Positions 32,273 through 40,544 of a DNA stretch of 64,000 nt are shown here, piece after piece. Every line of letters begins with the position of its first letter. Positions within the stretch are counted from its first letter, which is position 1. The notes beneath the pieces were generated by a model. That model worked only from the letters and a program-made list of their open reading frames with translations, searched no databases and had not been told where the DNA came from. The DNA lies in contig NZ_SODU01000003.1 in NCBI RefSeq assembly GCF_004366075.1, positions 1,488,001 to 1,552,000 on the forward strand, read 5' to 3'. Source of the stretch: Kribbella pratensis. GTDB lineage: Bacteria; Actinomycetota; Actinomycetes; Propionibacteriales; Kribbellaceae. The translations under genes and the position numbers were made by a program.

Positions 32273-34055
32273 GCGCCGCGGCGACCCCGACGACCACCAG
32301 CGCCGACGCGAAGATCAGTCCGAGCAGCCGCCACGGGATCGCCAACGCAGCAAGGCCGTAAGGCCCCGCCGCGATGCCGGCGAGGGCGGCCGCGGCGACC
32401 AACGATCCGAGCAGTACGCCGACCACCACAACGGTCACGGACTCCACGAGCGCGACCATCACGACCTGTGCCCGCGTCAGACCGGCCAACCGTGACAGGT
32501 GAAACTCCTGCCGCCGGTCAGCTGTCGACATCACGACCGCGTTGACGACCGCGACCGCGGTGAAGATTCCGGCCAATCCAAGGAGCGCGGCGAACAGTCC
32601 CGAATTGCTGCGCTGCTGCGCCTCGCCACGCGCCTCCGCCCATTGCTCGACCGACCGGCCGTCCAGCGTCGCACCAGGCGCCAGCTTCACCAGCGTCTCG
32701 GTCCGCCCACCGGCCGGCAGCAGACTCCTCGGAACGAAGAAGTTCTCGCTCACATCGAGCGTCTCCGGCATGACCGCGACCACCTTCACGGCGATCGATC
32801 TGTTGCCCAGCGCAACCTTGAAGGTCGATCCGAGCCGGTAACCCTCGGCGGCCATCCCCGGCCCGATCGCGATCGTCCGCCCGGTCAGCCGATCCAGCGA
32901 GCCTTTCCGGGGCCGCAGCTTGTGGGTCTGCTGGTACGCGGCCGGATCGATGCCGATCGCCTCGGAGTACAGCGTTTTCCGTCCGCGTGTCACAGCGATC
33001 GGTACGGCGGTCTGCGCCGAGGCCGCCGCGATCCCCGGTCCCGGACGAACGACGTGATCGACCACGACATCCGCCGTGATCAACTGTTTCTGCTCGACCC
33101 CGACCGCCTTCGCCAGCGACCCGACCGTGCCCCACAGCCCGATGACCAGCCCGACGAGCACGATCAACGGCGCCGCGGTCGCCGCGCTCCGGCGTACCGC
33201 GTGCAGCACACCGGCCCGCGCCAGATCCGCGATCAAGTTGCCACGGACAACGATCGCGGGCAGCCGGCCGACCAGCGGTACGACGACTGGGCTCAGCTGG
33301 CTCAACGCCACGGACCCACTGATCATCACGACCAGCCCGATCATCAACCCGGCCACGAGGTCCCGCGCCGCCTGCGCCACGATCACCAGCAGCACCGTGC
33401 CGCACGCAGCCGACAGCCCCCAGAACCACCGCCATCCCGTCATCACCCGCCGCGCGGCCTGTCCCTCGACGATCGCCTCGAGCGCATTGACCCGCGACGC
33501 CCGCCAGGCCGCAGCGAGTACGCCGCCCAACGCCGTACTCACGCCGACGATCATGGCCGCCCACACCGCACCCTGATCCCACGGCGCGTCGAACCACTCC
33601 GGCAGCATCCCCAATCGAACGAGCAACCACGACTGTGCCCAGGTCGCCAGCACCCCCAACGGCAGCCCGACCACACTGCCGACCACTCCGAGCAGACCCG
33701 CCTCCGTCACGACCATCAAGCACAGGTAACCCCGCTGCGCTCCGACCAGCCGAAGCAGCCCGAACTCACGCCGCCGTTGCACAGTCATGAAGCCGAACGT
33801 CGTGCTGACGATGAACACGCTCAGGAAAACAGCCAGCATGACCGACATTCCGAGCAGCGTCGCGGCCCCGACGTACCCCTCCCGGACCTTGGCCCGCTCG
33901 TACGCCGACAGTCCCGCGGGCAACACCGGCCTGTCGGTCGCGGCCAGCATCTGCAACCCGGACTGCACCAAACCGACCCCGAGCGCAACAGCCACCACCG
34001 CACCGGCGAACAGCTGCCACCTGGTCCTCAGCGCCCCGACAGACAACCTCAGCAT
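32220..34055 (-). CDS. FtsX-like ABC transporter permease (no adjacent ATPase)
   Basis: A 611-aa membrane protein of the MacB/FtsX permease family. Two FtsX modules are visible: an N-terminal one with MSVMLAVFLSVFIVSTTFGFMTVQRRREFGLLRLVGAQRGYL, and a C-terminal one with LGLAGIFTAVAVVNAVVMSTADRRQEFHLSRLAGLTRAQV. A long extracytoplasmic domain lies between. Most duplicated-FtsX permeases have about 800 residues, and here the first extracytoplasmic loop is short. No LolD/MacB-type ATPase gene is adjacent in the window, so the partner must be encoded elsewhere, or a gene may have been lost. ATG at 34055 is chosen over an upstream TTG at 34067. Confidence 0.8.
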   Translation of the reverse strand: MLRLSVGALRTRWQLFAGAVVAVALGVGLVQSGLQMLAATDRPVLPAGLSAYERAKVREGYVGAATLLGMSVMLAVFLSVFIVSTTFGFMTVQRRREFGLLRLVGAQRGYLCLMVVTEAGLLGVVGSVVGLPLGVLATWAQSWLLVRLGMLPEWFDAPWDQGAVWAAMIVGVSTALGGVLAAAWRASRVNALEAIVEGQAARRVMTGWRWFWGLSAACGTVLLVIVAQAARDLVAGLMIGLVVMISGSVALSQLSPVVVPLVGRLPAIVVRGNLIADLARAGVLHAVRRSAATAAPLIVLVGLVIGLWGTVGSLAKAVGVEQKQLITADVVVDHVVRPGPGIAAASAQTAVPIAVTRGRKTLYSEAIGIDPAAYQQTHKLRPRKGSLDRLTGRTIAIGPGMAAEGYRLGSTFKVALGNRSIAVKVVAVMPETLDVSENFFVPRSLLPAGGRTETLVKLAPGATLDGRSVEQWAEARGEAQQRSNSGLFAALLGLAGIFTAVAVVNAVVMSTADRRQEFHLSRLAGLTRAQVVMVALVESVTVVVVGVLLGSLVAAAALAGIAAGPYGLAALAIPWRLLGLIFASALVVVGVAAALTAGRATSHRLGTYRAE

Positions 34056-34124
34056 GCACCCAGCCAACAGCCCGCGACAGGAACAGGCGCTGGCCTCAGC
34101 GCCCGACCTCAGGTAGCTCAGGCG

Positions 34125-34520
34125 CTACCGGGCAGACAGCAACAGGTTGACGGTGCTGTGATTGGCCAGACCTCCGAGCGCGCCGAGCGCCCGGAAGGTC
34201 AACGTCACGTCGACCACGGTGGGTGCGTCGAGCCGGACCCGGAAGGCGGCCTCCTGACGATGCTCACCGGTCAGTTCGTGCACCGGCAGATCCAGTTGGA
34301 GTCCGCTGACCGGTTCGGCCTCGACGGCCAACGGCCCGGTGACGAAGGCGTCGTTGACGACCGTCACGGCGAGCGTGTGCCACTCGCCGGGCTTCAAGGT
34401 CCCGATCGGCGCACCGCTGCGGGTCACGTTCACCCGCGCCTCCGGGTTGATCGTCACCGCGAGCGGCGCATCGGTGTCGACCGGCCCGCAACAGCCGATG
34501 GCAGGTGCCTGGTGAGTCAT
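34125..34520 (-). CDS. Hypothetical small partner of the metallohydrolase
   Basis: A 131-aa product starting at ATG 34520, which shares one base with the upstream stop codon (TGATG), so it is translationally coupled to the CehA/McbA-like gene. After MTHQAPAIGCCGPVDTDAPL, with its two adjacent cysteines, the sequence is a run of beta-strand-like stretches (LAVTINPEARVNVTRSG, HTLAVTVVNDAFVTGPLAVEAEPVSG, EAAFRVRLDAPTVVDVTLTFRALG) resembling an Ig-like or C2-like sandwich. No signal peptide. No family is recognised. Coupling suggests an accessory or subunit of the enzyme. Confidence 0.65.
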   Translation of the reverse strand: MTHQAPAIGCCGPVDTDAPLAVTINPEARVNVTRSGAPIGTLKPGEWHTLAVTVVNDAFVTGPLAVEAEPVSGLQLDLPVHELTGEHRQEAAFRVRLDAPTVVDVTLTFRALGALGGLANHSTVNLLLSAR

Positions 34521-36826
34521 CAGTCGGTCTCGCATTCTGCTCGCCGCGACCGGTAGATCGCCTGCGCCTCGTCGTACGCCTGCCGCGCGGCAGCCTGCTC
34601 GTCCTCCCGGATGAACCCCGACTTCACCTTCCACAGTTGATCGACAGAGTCGTGCAGCCACTGGGCGCTGCGGCGGGAGGCCCGGATGGGCCGGCCGCCG
34701 ACCTCGAGGAAGATCGGCTGGGTGTGCACACTGCGCAGGATCCGCAGCGCAAGCCAGGACGATTCTTCCACCGGTACGTCGAACGCGACCTCCTGCTCGG
34801 TGCCATCGGCAACCACCTCCTGCGAGGCCACTACGACGCCGTTCAGCACTGCCTCCACCAGCACGGACCGGGACGTACCGATCCGCGCCCGTTCGAGGTG
34901 CCAGCCGACCGGCGCGCTGTACACGGGACGCCCCGCCGGCGGTGGCGGCGGGACCTCGGGCAGCCACGCGGCAACGGTCGCGCTGACCCGCACCGGGCCG
35001 GGAGTGTCCAGCGGGTGCTCACGAGAGACGTCGCCGTCTACCGCGAGATCGAAGACATGGCTGCGGCCGTCACCGAAGTACGACGCGCTCTCCCGTAGAC
35101 CGGTGATCCACGCCTCGATCGCCTGCGGGCCCGACGGTGGCTCGGTCAGTCGCACGTACGTACGCCCGACGCCCGGTCCCTCGTCGTACATGCAGGGATA
35201 GTCGGTCTCGCCGAGCATCAGGGTGCGGAAGCCGACGCTGAGCAGGTGGTACCAGATGTTCAGCTCGGCCGCCGGTGCGAACTGGCCTCCGCACTGGAAG
35301 TCGGCGGCACCGAGGGGTACGTCGACCACGATCTCGTTGGAGCCGATGCCTTGGAAGGACGGCACGATGTAGTTGGGCAACTCCTCGGTGCCGACCCCGA
35401 GACCGACTCCGCAGTGCGCGTACCCGACCAGTGCGTTCTGTTCCTTGGCCCAGCGCAGGACGGGCAGGTTCCACGACGGCCAGTCCTCGATCAGGCTCGT
35501 CCCTGGATAGTCCTGGTCGGTGAGCCCGAGCAGGATCAGGTGGCCCGAGTGACTGGACGGGAACCCGGACACTTCGACGTCGTACCGCAACGCGCTCTCG
35601 GCATCGCGGTCCGTCGGCTGCGGAGTCCAGGTCATGCCCTGGGCGGCCTGCATCAACGGGTCCTCCAGGTCGGCCGGCGGGCTGATCGACTCACCGCTGA
35701 AGAACTGTTTCTGGTGGTAGTAGCACGGCGCCCAGGTGAGCACACTCCCCAGCCAGAGACCTTCCCCGCGGACATGCCGGATCATGGTTTCGGGCGTGAC
35801 GCCTTCGCTCGGGACGTTGTAGTGCGAGCAGCCGCCGGCGTGGATGTGCGGGTCGCCCGAGTAGTAGCCGCGGCCCGCCGGATCGACCCAGCGGTCGAGG
35901 GTGATCGGAATCGCCTCGGTCCCCGCGTCGACCTCGGTCTCCAGGAGCACCGGTCGATACTCCGGTCCGCGGATCGCGCTGACCCGGTACCGGCCTTCGG
36001 GCAGAAGGATCATCTCGCCGGTCGCCCGATACACGTGCTCGTGGAAGAACATGTCCGGAGCCAGTCGCATCGCCTTGGACGGGTACGAGCGTCCCTGCCC
36101 GTCCTGCACCGTGATCGCGGCCATGCAACTGCGGCCGTCGGGCTCCCGGATGTCGAGCCGGATCTCGCGGGCCGGTGCACAGTCGAAGTCGAACGAAGCG
36201 GCGTACTCACGCAACTCGAAGTTCGTCCGGAAGCCCGCGACGGCGAGCGGTGACCGGCTCAGGCTGTGATGGTTGTGCTCGTCCGCGGCGAAGACCGACA
36301 GTCCGCCCTGCTGGATGCCGTCATCGCGGGTGTAGAGGCTGATGACCTTGTACTCGACCTCGAAGCCGGAAAGCTCACTGGGTACGGCGATCTTCGCGTC
36401 CAGCCACGCGTCCTTGATCCGCGGTACGACAGTCAGCGTGTCGTGCAACGCGATCCGCGCGGAGTGGCTCTGATAGTCGATCACGCCGTACACACCGCTG
36501 TTCCCCGCGGACAGGTTGGCTTCGATCCGGTGCGGATTCGCCACCCGTACGAGGAAGCTGCGCCAGCCGTGTTGCACCAGTCGCGGCGGCGCGGCGCCCG
36601 GAGTACACGACGCGATCCCCTGCTCGTCGATCGACACGTCCAGCAGGACGAACGGCCGCAGCAGGGTCTCGAGCTGGGTACGGCGCTCCGCGTCGCTCAG
36701 GGAGCTGCTCTCCAGCTTGGACAGCTGAGTGACCGCCTCGGCGGGCAGCGGATCGCCGAGGTCCTGCAGTTTCCGGACGGCGCGGGCTGCGGATGCGAAC
36801 AGTGGCTGTACTGGGGGCTCTGACAC
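34520..36826 (-). CDS. CehA/McbA-family metallohydrolase-like protein
   Basis: A 768-aa protein. The PHP-like metal site of the CehA/McbA group is recognisable: GDPHIHAGGCSHYNV (His327, His329), YYHQKQF, SSHSGHLILLGLTD, YAHCGVGLG and GETDYPCMYDEG (Asp542). Founding members hydrolyse carbaryl, but most are uncharacterised metal-dependent hydrolases. The first 310 residues are an extension of beta-rich domains, and the last 180 are again sandwich-like, so the catalytic domain is central. No signal peptide. The start is GTG at 36826 with GGGAGG 6 bases upstream. A coupled small gene follows, and a TetR gene lies upstream on the same strand. Confidence 0.8.
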   Translation of the reverse strand: MSEPPVQPLFASAARAVRKLQDLGDPLPAEAVTQLSKLESSSLSDAERRTQLETLLRPFVLLDVSIDEQGIASCTPGAAPPRLVQHGWRSFLVRVANPHRIEANLSAGNSGVYGVIDYQSHSARIALHDTLTVVPRIKDAWLDAKIAVPSELSGFEVEYKVISLYTRDDGIQQGGLSVFAADEHNHHSLSRSPLAVAGFRTNFELREYAASFDFDCAPAREIRLDIREPDGRSCMAAITVQDGQGRSYPSKAMRLAPDMFFHEHVYRATGEMILLPEGRYRVSAIRGPEYRPVLLETEVDAGTEAIPITLDRWVDPAGRGYYSGDPHIHAGGCSHYNVPSEGVTPETMIRHVRGEGLWLGSVLTWAPCYYHQKQFFSGESISPPADLEDPLMQAAQGMTWTPQPTDRDAESALRYDVEVSGFPSSHSGHLILLGLTDQDYPGTSLIEDWPSWNLPVLRWAKEQNALVGYAHCGVGLGVGTEELPNYIVPSFQGIGSNEIVVDVPLGAADFQCGGQFAPAAELNIWYHLLSVGFRTLMLGETDYPCMYDEGPGVGRTYVRLTEPPSGPQAIEAWITGLRESASYFGDGRSHVFDLAVDGDVSREHPLDTPGPVRVSATVAAWLPEVPPPPPAGRPVYSAPVGWHLERARIGTSRSVLVEAVLNGVVVASQEVVADGTEQEVAFDVPVEESSWLALRILRSVHTQPIFLEVGGRPIRASRRSAQWLHDSVDQLWKVKSGFIREDEQAAARQAYDEAQAIYRSRRAECETD

Positions 36827-36875
36827 CGAGGACCTCCCTGTTGGCGAGTTCCTTCGCGACAGTACTCGGCGCGGG

Positions 36876-37430
36876 CTACCTCAGCACCTCCAATAACGCG
36901 GCGACGTCGGACTGGTCGAGGTCACGGGCGCCGATCAGCGCCTGCATCAGGAGGCCATCCAGCGCGGCTACCAACAGCCTCGCCTTCTGGGGATCCGCGG
37001 TGAACGCCCTGGCGATCTCGGTCAGCGGCTCCAACCACGCACCGGCCGTCTCCCGCAGCTCCGGCCGCCGAGCCGCGTACAGGTACAACTCGTAGAGCGC
37101 CAGCGTCCGGCCACGGCGCCGTACGACGCTGTGCTCGATCAGCCGCGCCAACTCGTCCGCCGGTCGCGCGCCCAACTCGCTCCCGCGACCGTGCAGCTCG
37201 ACGGCGAGATCCTCCGCGGCCGACTGGAGGGCCGCGACCAGGAGGTCGTCCAGCGTCGGAAAGTGGTAGGTGATCGAGGCGACCGAGACATCGGCCACCG
37301 CGGCCACCGCGCGATGGCTCACACCTGCGACTCCGTCGCGTTCGATCACGGTCAGGGTCGCCGCGAGCAACTCGCTCCGGCGCTGCTCACCGCGCACCCG
37401 GCGCCCGTCGACACCCCGCCTGACCTGCAC
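36876..37430 (-). CDS. TetR family transcriptional regulator
   Basis: A 184-aa regulator. HTH: RGEQRRSELLAATLTVIERDGVAGVSHRAVAAVADVSVASITYHFPTLDDLLVAAL. The ligand-binding part contains ARRPELRETAGAWLEPLTEIARAFTADPQKARLLVAALDGLLMQAL, typical of the YjdC/BetI-like group. GTG at 37430 fits the domain border; the long open frame upstream is antisense to fbiC and not real. It is divergent from fbiC with 91 bp between starts, and 49 bp before the metallohydrolase gene in the same direction, so either could be a target. Confidence 0.9.
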   Translation of the reverse strand: MQVRRGVDGRRVRGEQRRSELLAATLTVIERDGVAGVSHRAVAAVADVSVASITYHFPTLDDLLVAALQSAAEDLAVELHGRGSELGARPADELARLIEHSVVRRRGRTLALYELYLYAARRPELRETAGAWLEPLTEIARAFTADPQKARLLVAALDGLLMQALIGARDLDQSDVAALLEVLR

Positions 37431-37521
37431 GAACAGCAAACTATCAGGACGTCTGTACGGATTGATTTTGCTGTCCGGAATCGCGGGATCCAGCGTTTTC
37501 CGCGATTTAGGCTCGGATTTC

Positions 37522-40065
37522 GTGGCCCCTGATCTGACGACAGCGATGCGGCGCGCCCTGAAGCGCGCGGACGACGGCAAGACCCTCGACCCGGCGGAGG
37601 TGGAGGTGCTGCTCGGCGCGAGCGGCGACGCGCTGACCGCGCTGATGGCCACTGCGGCGAGGGTTCGCGACCAAGGGCTGGCCGACGCCGGCCGGTCGGG
37701 GATCATCACGTACTCGAAGAAGGTCTTCATCCCGCTGACGCGGTTGTGCCGGGACCGCTGCCATTACTGCACCTTCGCGACCACCCCGGGTCGGGTGCAT
37801 TCGCCGTACCTGTCGCCCGACGAGGTGCTGGAGATCGCGCGGCAAGGAGCGGCGCTGGGCTGCAAGGAGGCGCTGTTCACGCTGGGCGATGCGCCCGAGG
37901 AGCGGTGGGACGCGGCGCGGCAGTGGCTCGACGAGGCCGGGTACGACAGCACCCTGGACTACGTCCGGGCGATGGCGATCCGGGTGCTCGAGGAGACCGG
38001 TCTGCTGCCGCACCTGAACCCCGGCGTGATGTCGTGGCAAGACCTGCAGCGGCTGAAGCCGGTCGCGCCGAGCATGGGGATGATGCTCGAGACCACGTCG
38101 CGGCGGCTGTTCGAGGAGAAGGGCCAGCCGCACTTCGGGTCACCGGACAAGGACCCGGCGGTCCGGCTCCGGGTGCTCGAGGACGCCGGGCGGTCGAACG
38201 TGCCGTTCACGACCGGGCTGCTGATCGGCATCGGGGAGACGCTGCCGGAACGTTCCGACTCGATCTTCGCGTTGCGGAAAATCGCCCGGCAGTACAACGG
38301 CATCCAGGAAGTCATCATCCAGGGTTTCCGGGTGAAGCCGGACACCGCGATGCGCAACGACGCCGACGTACCGCTGGACGAGTGGCTGGCCGCGATCGCC
38401 GTGACGCGGATCGTGCTCGGGCCGCGGGTCCGGGTCCAGGCGCCGCCGAACCTGGTCGACCTCGCCGAGTGCCGTGCGCTGCTCGACGCGGGCGTGGACG
38501 ACTTCGGCGGGGTCTCGCCACTCACGCCGGACCACGTGAACCCCGAGCGCCCCTGGCCGCAGATCGACGACCTCGCGAAGGTGACCGCCGACGCCGGGTT
38601 CGAGTTGCGCGAGCGGCTCACCGCGCACCCGGAGTACCTGCGGGAGCCGTGGCTCGATCCGCGCCTCATCTCGCACGTCGAGGCGCTCGTCGATCCTGCC
38701 ACTGGTCTGGCCAACGAGGCCGCGAAGCCGGTCGGCCTCCCCTGGCAGGAGCCCGACGGCGGCTGGGACAGCGTCGGCCGCACCGACCTGCACACCGCGA
38801 TCGACACCGAAGGCCGTCGTACCGAGACCCGCTCCGACTTCGACGCGGCGTACGGCGACTGGGACGTACTGCGCGAAGACGTCGCGGCACGGCGTGCGGC
38901 CGAAGCCGCCGCGGGCTCCGCGTCGGGCGGTGCGCCCGAGCGCATCGACGCCGAGGTGAAGGCGGCTCTCGCCGCCGCCGAGCGCGATCCCGCCGGGCTT
39001 TCCGATGCTCAGGCGTTGACGTTGATGACGGCCACGGGTCCCGCGCTCGACCAGCTCGCGCACCTTGCCGATGAGTTGCGGAAGGCAACGGTCGGCGACG
39101 ACGTGACGTACGTCGTGAACCGGAACATCAACTTCACCAACGTCTGCTACACCGGCTGCCGGTTCTGCGCGTTCGCCCAGCGCCGCACCGACGCCGACGC
39201 CTACTCCTTGTCGATGGACGAGGTCGGCCAGCGCGCCGAGGAGGCGTGGGTGATCGGCGCGACCGAGGTCTGCATGCAGGGCGGCATCCACCCCGACCTG
39301 CCCGGTACGGCGTACGCCGACCTGGTCCGCGCGGTGAAGGACCGGGTCCCGGAGATGCACGTCCACGCGTACTCGCCGATGGAGATCGTGAACGGCTCGG
39401 TGCGCACCGGCCTGTCGATCGAGGAGTTCCTGATCTCGGTGAAGGAGGCCGGACTGGACAGCATCCCCGGCACCGCGGCCGAGATCCTCGACGACGACGT
39501 CCGCTGGATCCTCACCAAGGGAAAGTTGCCGACGGCTTCGTGGATCGAGGTCATCTCCACGGCCCACAAGGTCGGGCTCCCGTCGTCGTCGACGATGATG
39601 TACGGACATGTCGACGCGCCGCACCACTGGGTGCAGCACCTGCGCACGATCGCCGCTGTACAGGACCGGACCGGTGGTTTCACCGAGTTCGTGCTGCTGC
39701 CGTTCATCCACCAGAACTCGCCGATCTACCTCGCCGGTGTCGCTCGGCCGGGCCCGACGTACGACGAGAACCGGGCGGTGCACGCGATGGCGCGGATCAT
39801 GCTGCACGGCCGGATCGACAACATCCAGTGCTCGTGGGTGAAGCTCGGCGTGGACGGCTGCGTCGCGGTCCTGAACGGCGGCGTCAACGACATCGGCGGC
39901 ACGCTGATGGAGGAGACCATCAGCCGGATGGCCGGCTCCAAGCACGGCAGCCGCAAGTCGATCGCCGAACTCACCGCGATGGCCACCGCCGCCGGCCGCC
40001 CGGCCCGGCAGCGGACCACGACGTACGGCGATGTCCCCGTCCGGCCGTCGCTGGAACTCGCCTGA
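37522..40065 (+). CDS. fbiC: 7,8-didemethyl-8-hydroxy-5-deazariboflavin (Fo) synthase, CofG-CofH fusion
   Basis: An 847-aa enzyme that makes the Fo chromophore of coenzyme F420 from tyrosine and 5-amino-6-ribitylaminouracil. It has two radical-SAM halves: the CofG-like one with Cys76-x3-Cys80-x2-Cys83 (CRDRCHYC), and the CofH-like one with Cys542-x3-Cys546-x2-Cys549 (CYTGCRFC). Conserved blocks include TRLCRDRCHYCTFATTPGR, EVIIQGFRVKPDT, GVSPLTPDHVNPERPWP, EVCMQGGIHPDLPGT and STMMYGHVD. The length is as expected for actinobacterial FbiC. The start is GTG at 37522. It stands alone; other F420 genes are not in this window. A TetR gene is divergent. Confidence 0.97.
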   Translation: MAPDLTTAMRRALKRADDGKTLDPAEVEVLLGASGDALTALMATAARVRDQGLADAGRSGIITYSKKVFIPLTRLCRDRCHYCTFATTPGRVHSPYLSPDEVLEIARQGAALGCKEALFTLGDAPEERWDAARQWLDEAGYDSTLDYVRAMAIRVLEETGLLPHLNPGVMSWQDLQRLKPVAPSMGMMLETTSRRLFEEKGQPHFGSPDKDPAVRLRVLEDAGRSNVPFTTGLLIGIGETLPERSDSIFALRKIARQYNGIQEVIIQGFRVKPDTAMRNDADVPLDEWLAAIAVTRIVLGPRVRVQAPPNLVDLAECRALLDAGVDDFGGVSPLTPDHVNPERPWPQIDDLAKVTADAGFELRERLTAHPEYLREPWLDPRLISHVEALVDPATGLANEAAKPVGLPWQEPDGGWDSVGRTDLHTAIDTEGRRTETRSDFDAAYGDWDVLREDVAARRAAEAAAGSASGGAPERIDAEVKAALAAAERDPAGLSDAQALTLMTATGPALDQLAHLADELRKATVGDDVTYVVNRNINFTNVCYTGCRFCAFAQRRTDADAYSLSMDEVGQRAEEAWVIGATEVCMQGGIHPDLPGTAYADLVRAVKDRVPEMHVHAYSPMEIVNGSVRTGLSIEEFLISVKEAGLDSIPGTAAEILDDDVRWILTKGKLPTASWIEVISTAHKVGLPSSSTMMYGHVDAPHHWVQHLRTIAAVQDRTGGFTEFVLLPFIHQNSPIYLAGVARPGPTYDENRAVHAMARIMLHGRIDNIQCSWVKLGVDGCVAVLNGGVNDIGGTLMEETISRMAGSKHGSRKSIAELTAMATAAGRPARQRTTTYGDVPVRPSLELA

Positions 40066-40093
40066 CGTTCCTCCCTCCGGGAGCGCCAGGCGA
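40058..40093. terminator. Possible bidirectional terminator after fbiC
   Basis: TCGCCTG (40058-40064, overlapping the fbiC stop codon) pairs with CAGGCGA (40087-40093), enclosing an inner CTCC/GGAG stem. It lies between convergent genes ending at 40065 and 40097. There is no T-tract, so confidence is modest. Confidence 0.45.
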
Positions 40094-40096
40094 CTG

Positions 40097-40402
40097 TCAC
40101 GTGACCGGGTCGAGGTCGACGGCCCGGTTACGGCGCTTGCTGCCGACCCGGTGCCCGAGCGCGACCAGCAGATTGCCGACGACGTAGATGCCCGCGGTCA
40201 CGAAGAGGTACCCGAACGGCCAGGCGTTCGGGTCCGCCGGGAACGCCTGCGAGCGGTCGCCGACCCAGCTGCGCATCAGGTACACCAACTGGAACGTGAA
40301 GCAGTAGCCGAAGATCGCGACGTACGCGACGTAGGCGGACAGGCGGTTCCGCAGGAAGAAGCCGAGCGGAAAGGCGAACAGGACGGTGGCGATGGCGATC
40401 AC
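40097..40402 (-). CDS. Small integral membrane protein, unknown
   Basis: A 101-aa protein with three hydrophobic segments: MIAIATVLFAFPLGFFL, AYVAYVAIFGYCFTFQLVYLM and WPFGYLFVTAGIYVVGNLLVALG. A basic C-terminal tail follows (RVGSKRRNRAVDLD). The short polar loop RSWVGDRSQAFPADPNAWPFG lies between the last two helices. No family is recognised. It is convergent with fbiC, and the next gene on the other side is a divergent sensor kinase 143 bp away. Confidence 0.65.
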   Translation of the reverse strand: MIAIATVLFAFPLGFFLRNRLSAYVAYVAIFGYCFTFQLVYLMRSWVGDRSQAFPADPNAWPFGYLFVTAGIYVVGNLLVALGHRVGSKRRNRAVDLDPVT

Positions 40403-40544
40403 GGGAATCCCCTCCTCGAGTAGCTGATCCCCTCACGATCGCTTCGCCGCACCGCCCTCGGCATCAGTGCTGTCGCCGGACTTCGGTCGTGGCCGGCCAC
40501 TAAGTGCTGGCACGGGTGCGCGAGCGGCGGTCCGCGGTCATCAT

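Noticed and set aside
37433..37474. ACAGCAAA/TTTGCTGT inverted repeat between the TetR gene and fbiC
   Set aside because: The 26-bp spacing and short arms make it a weak operator candidate, and it overlaps the regulator start; not convincing enough to list.
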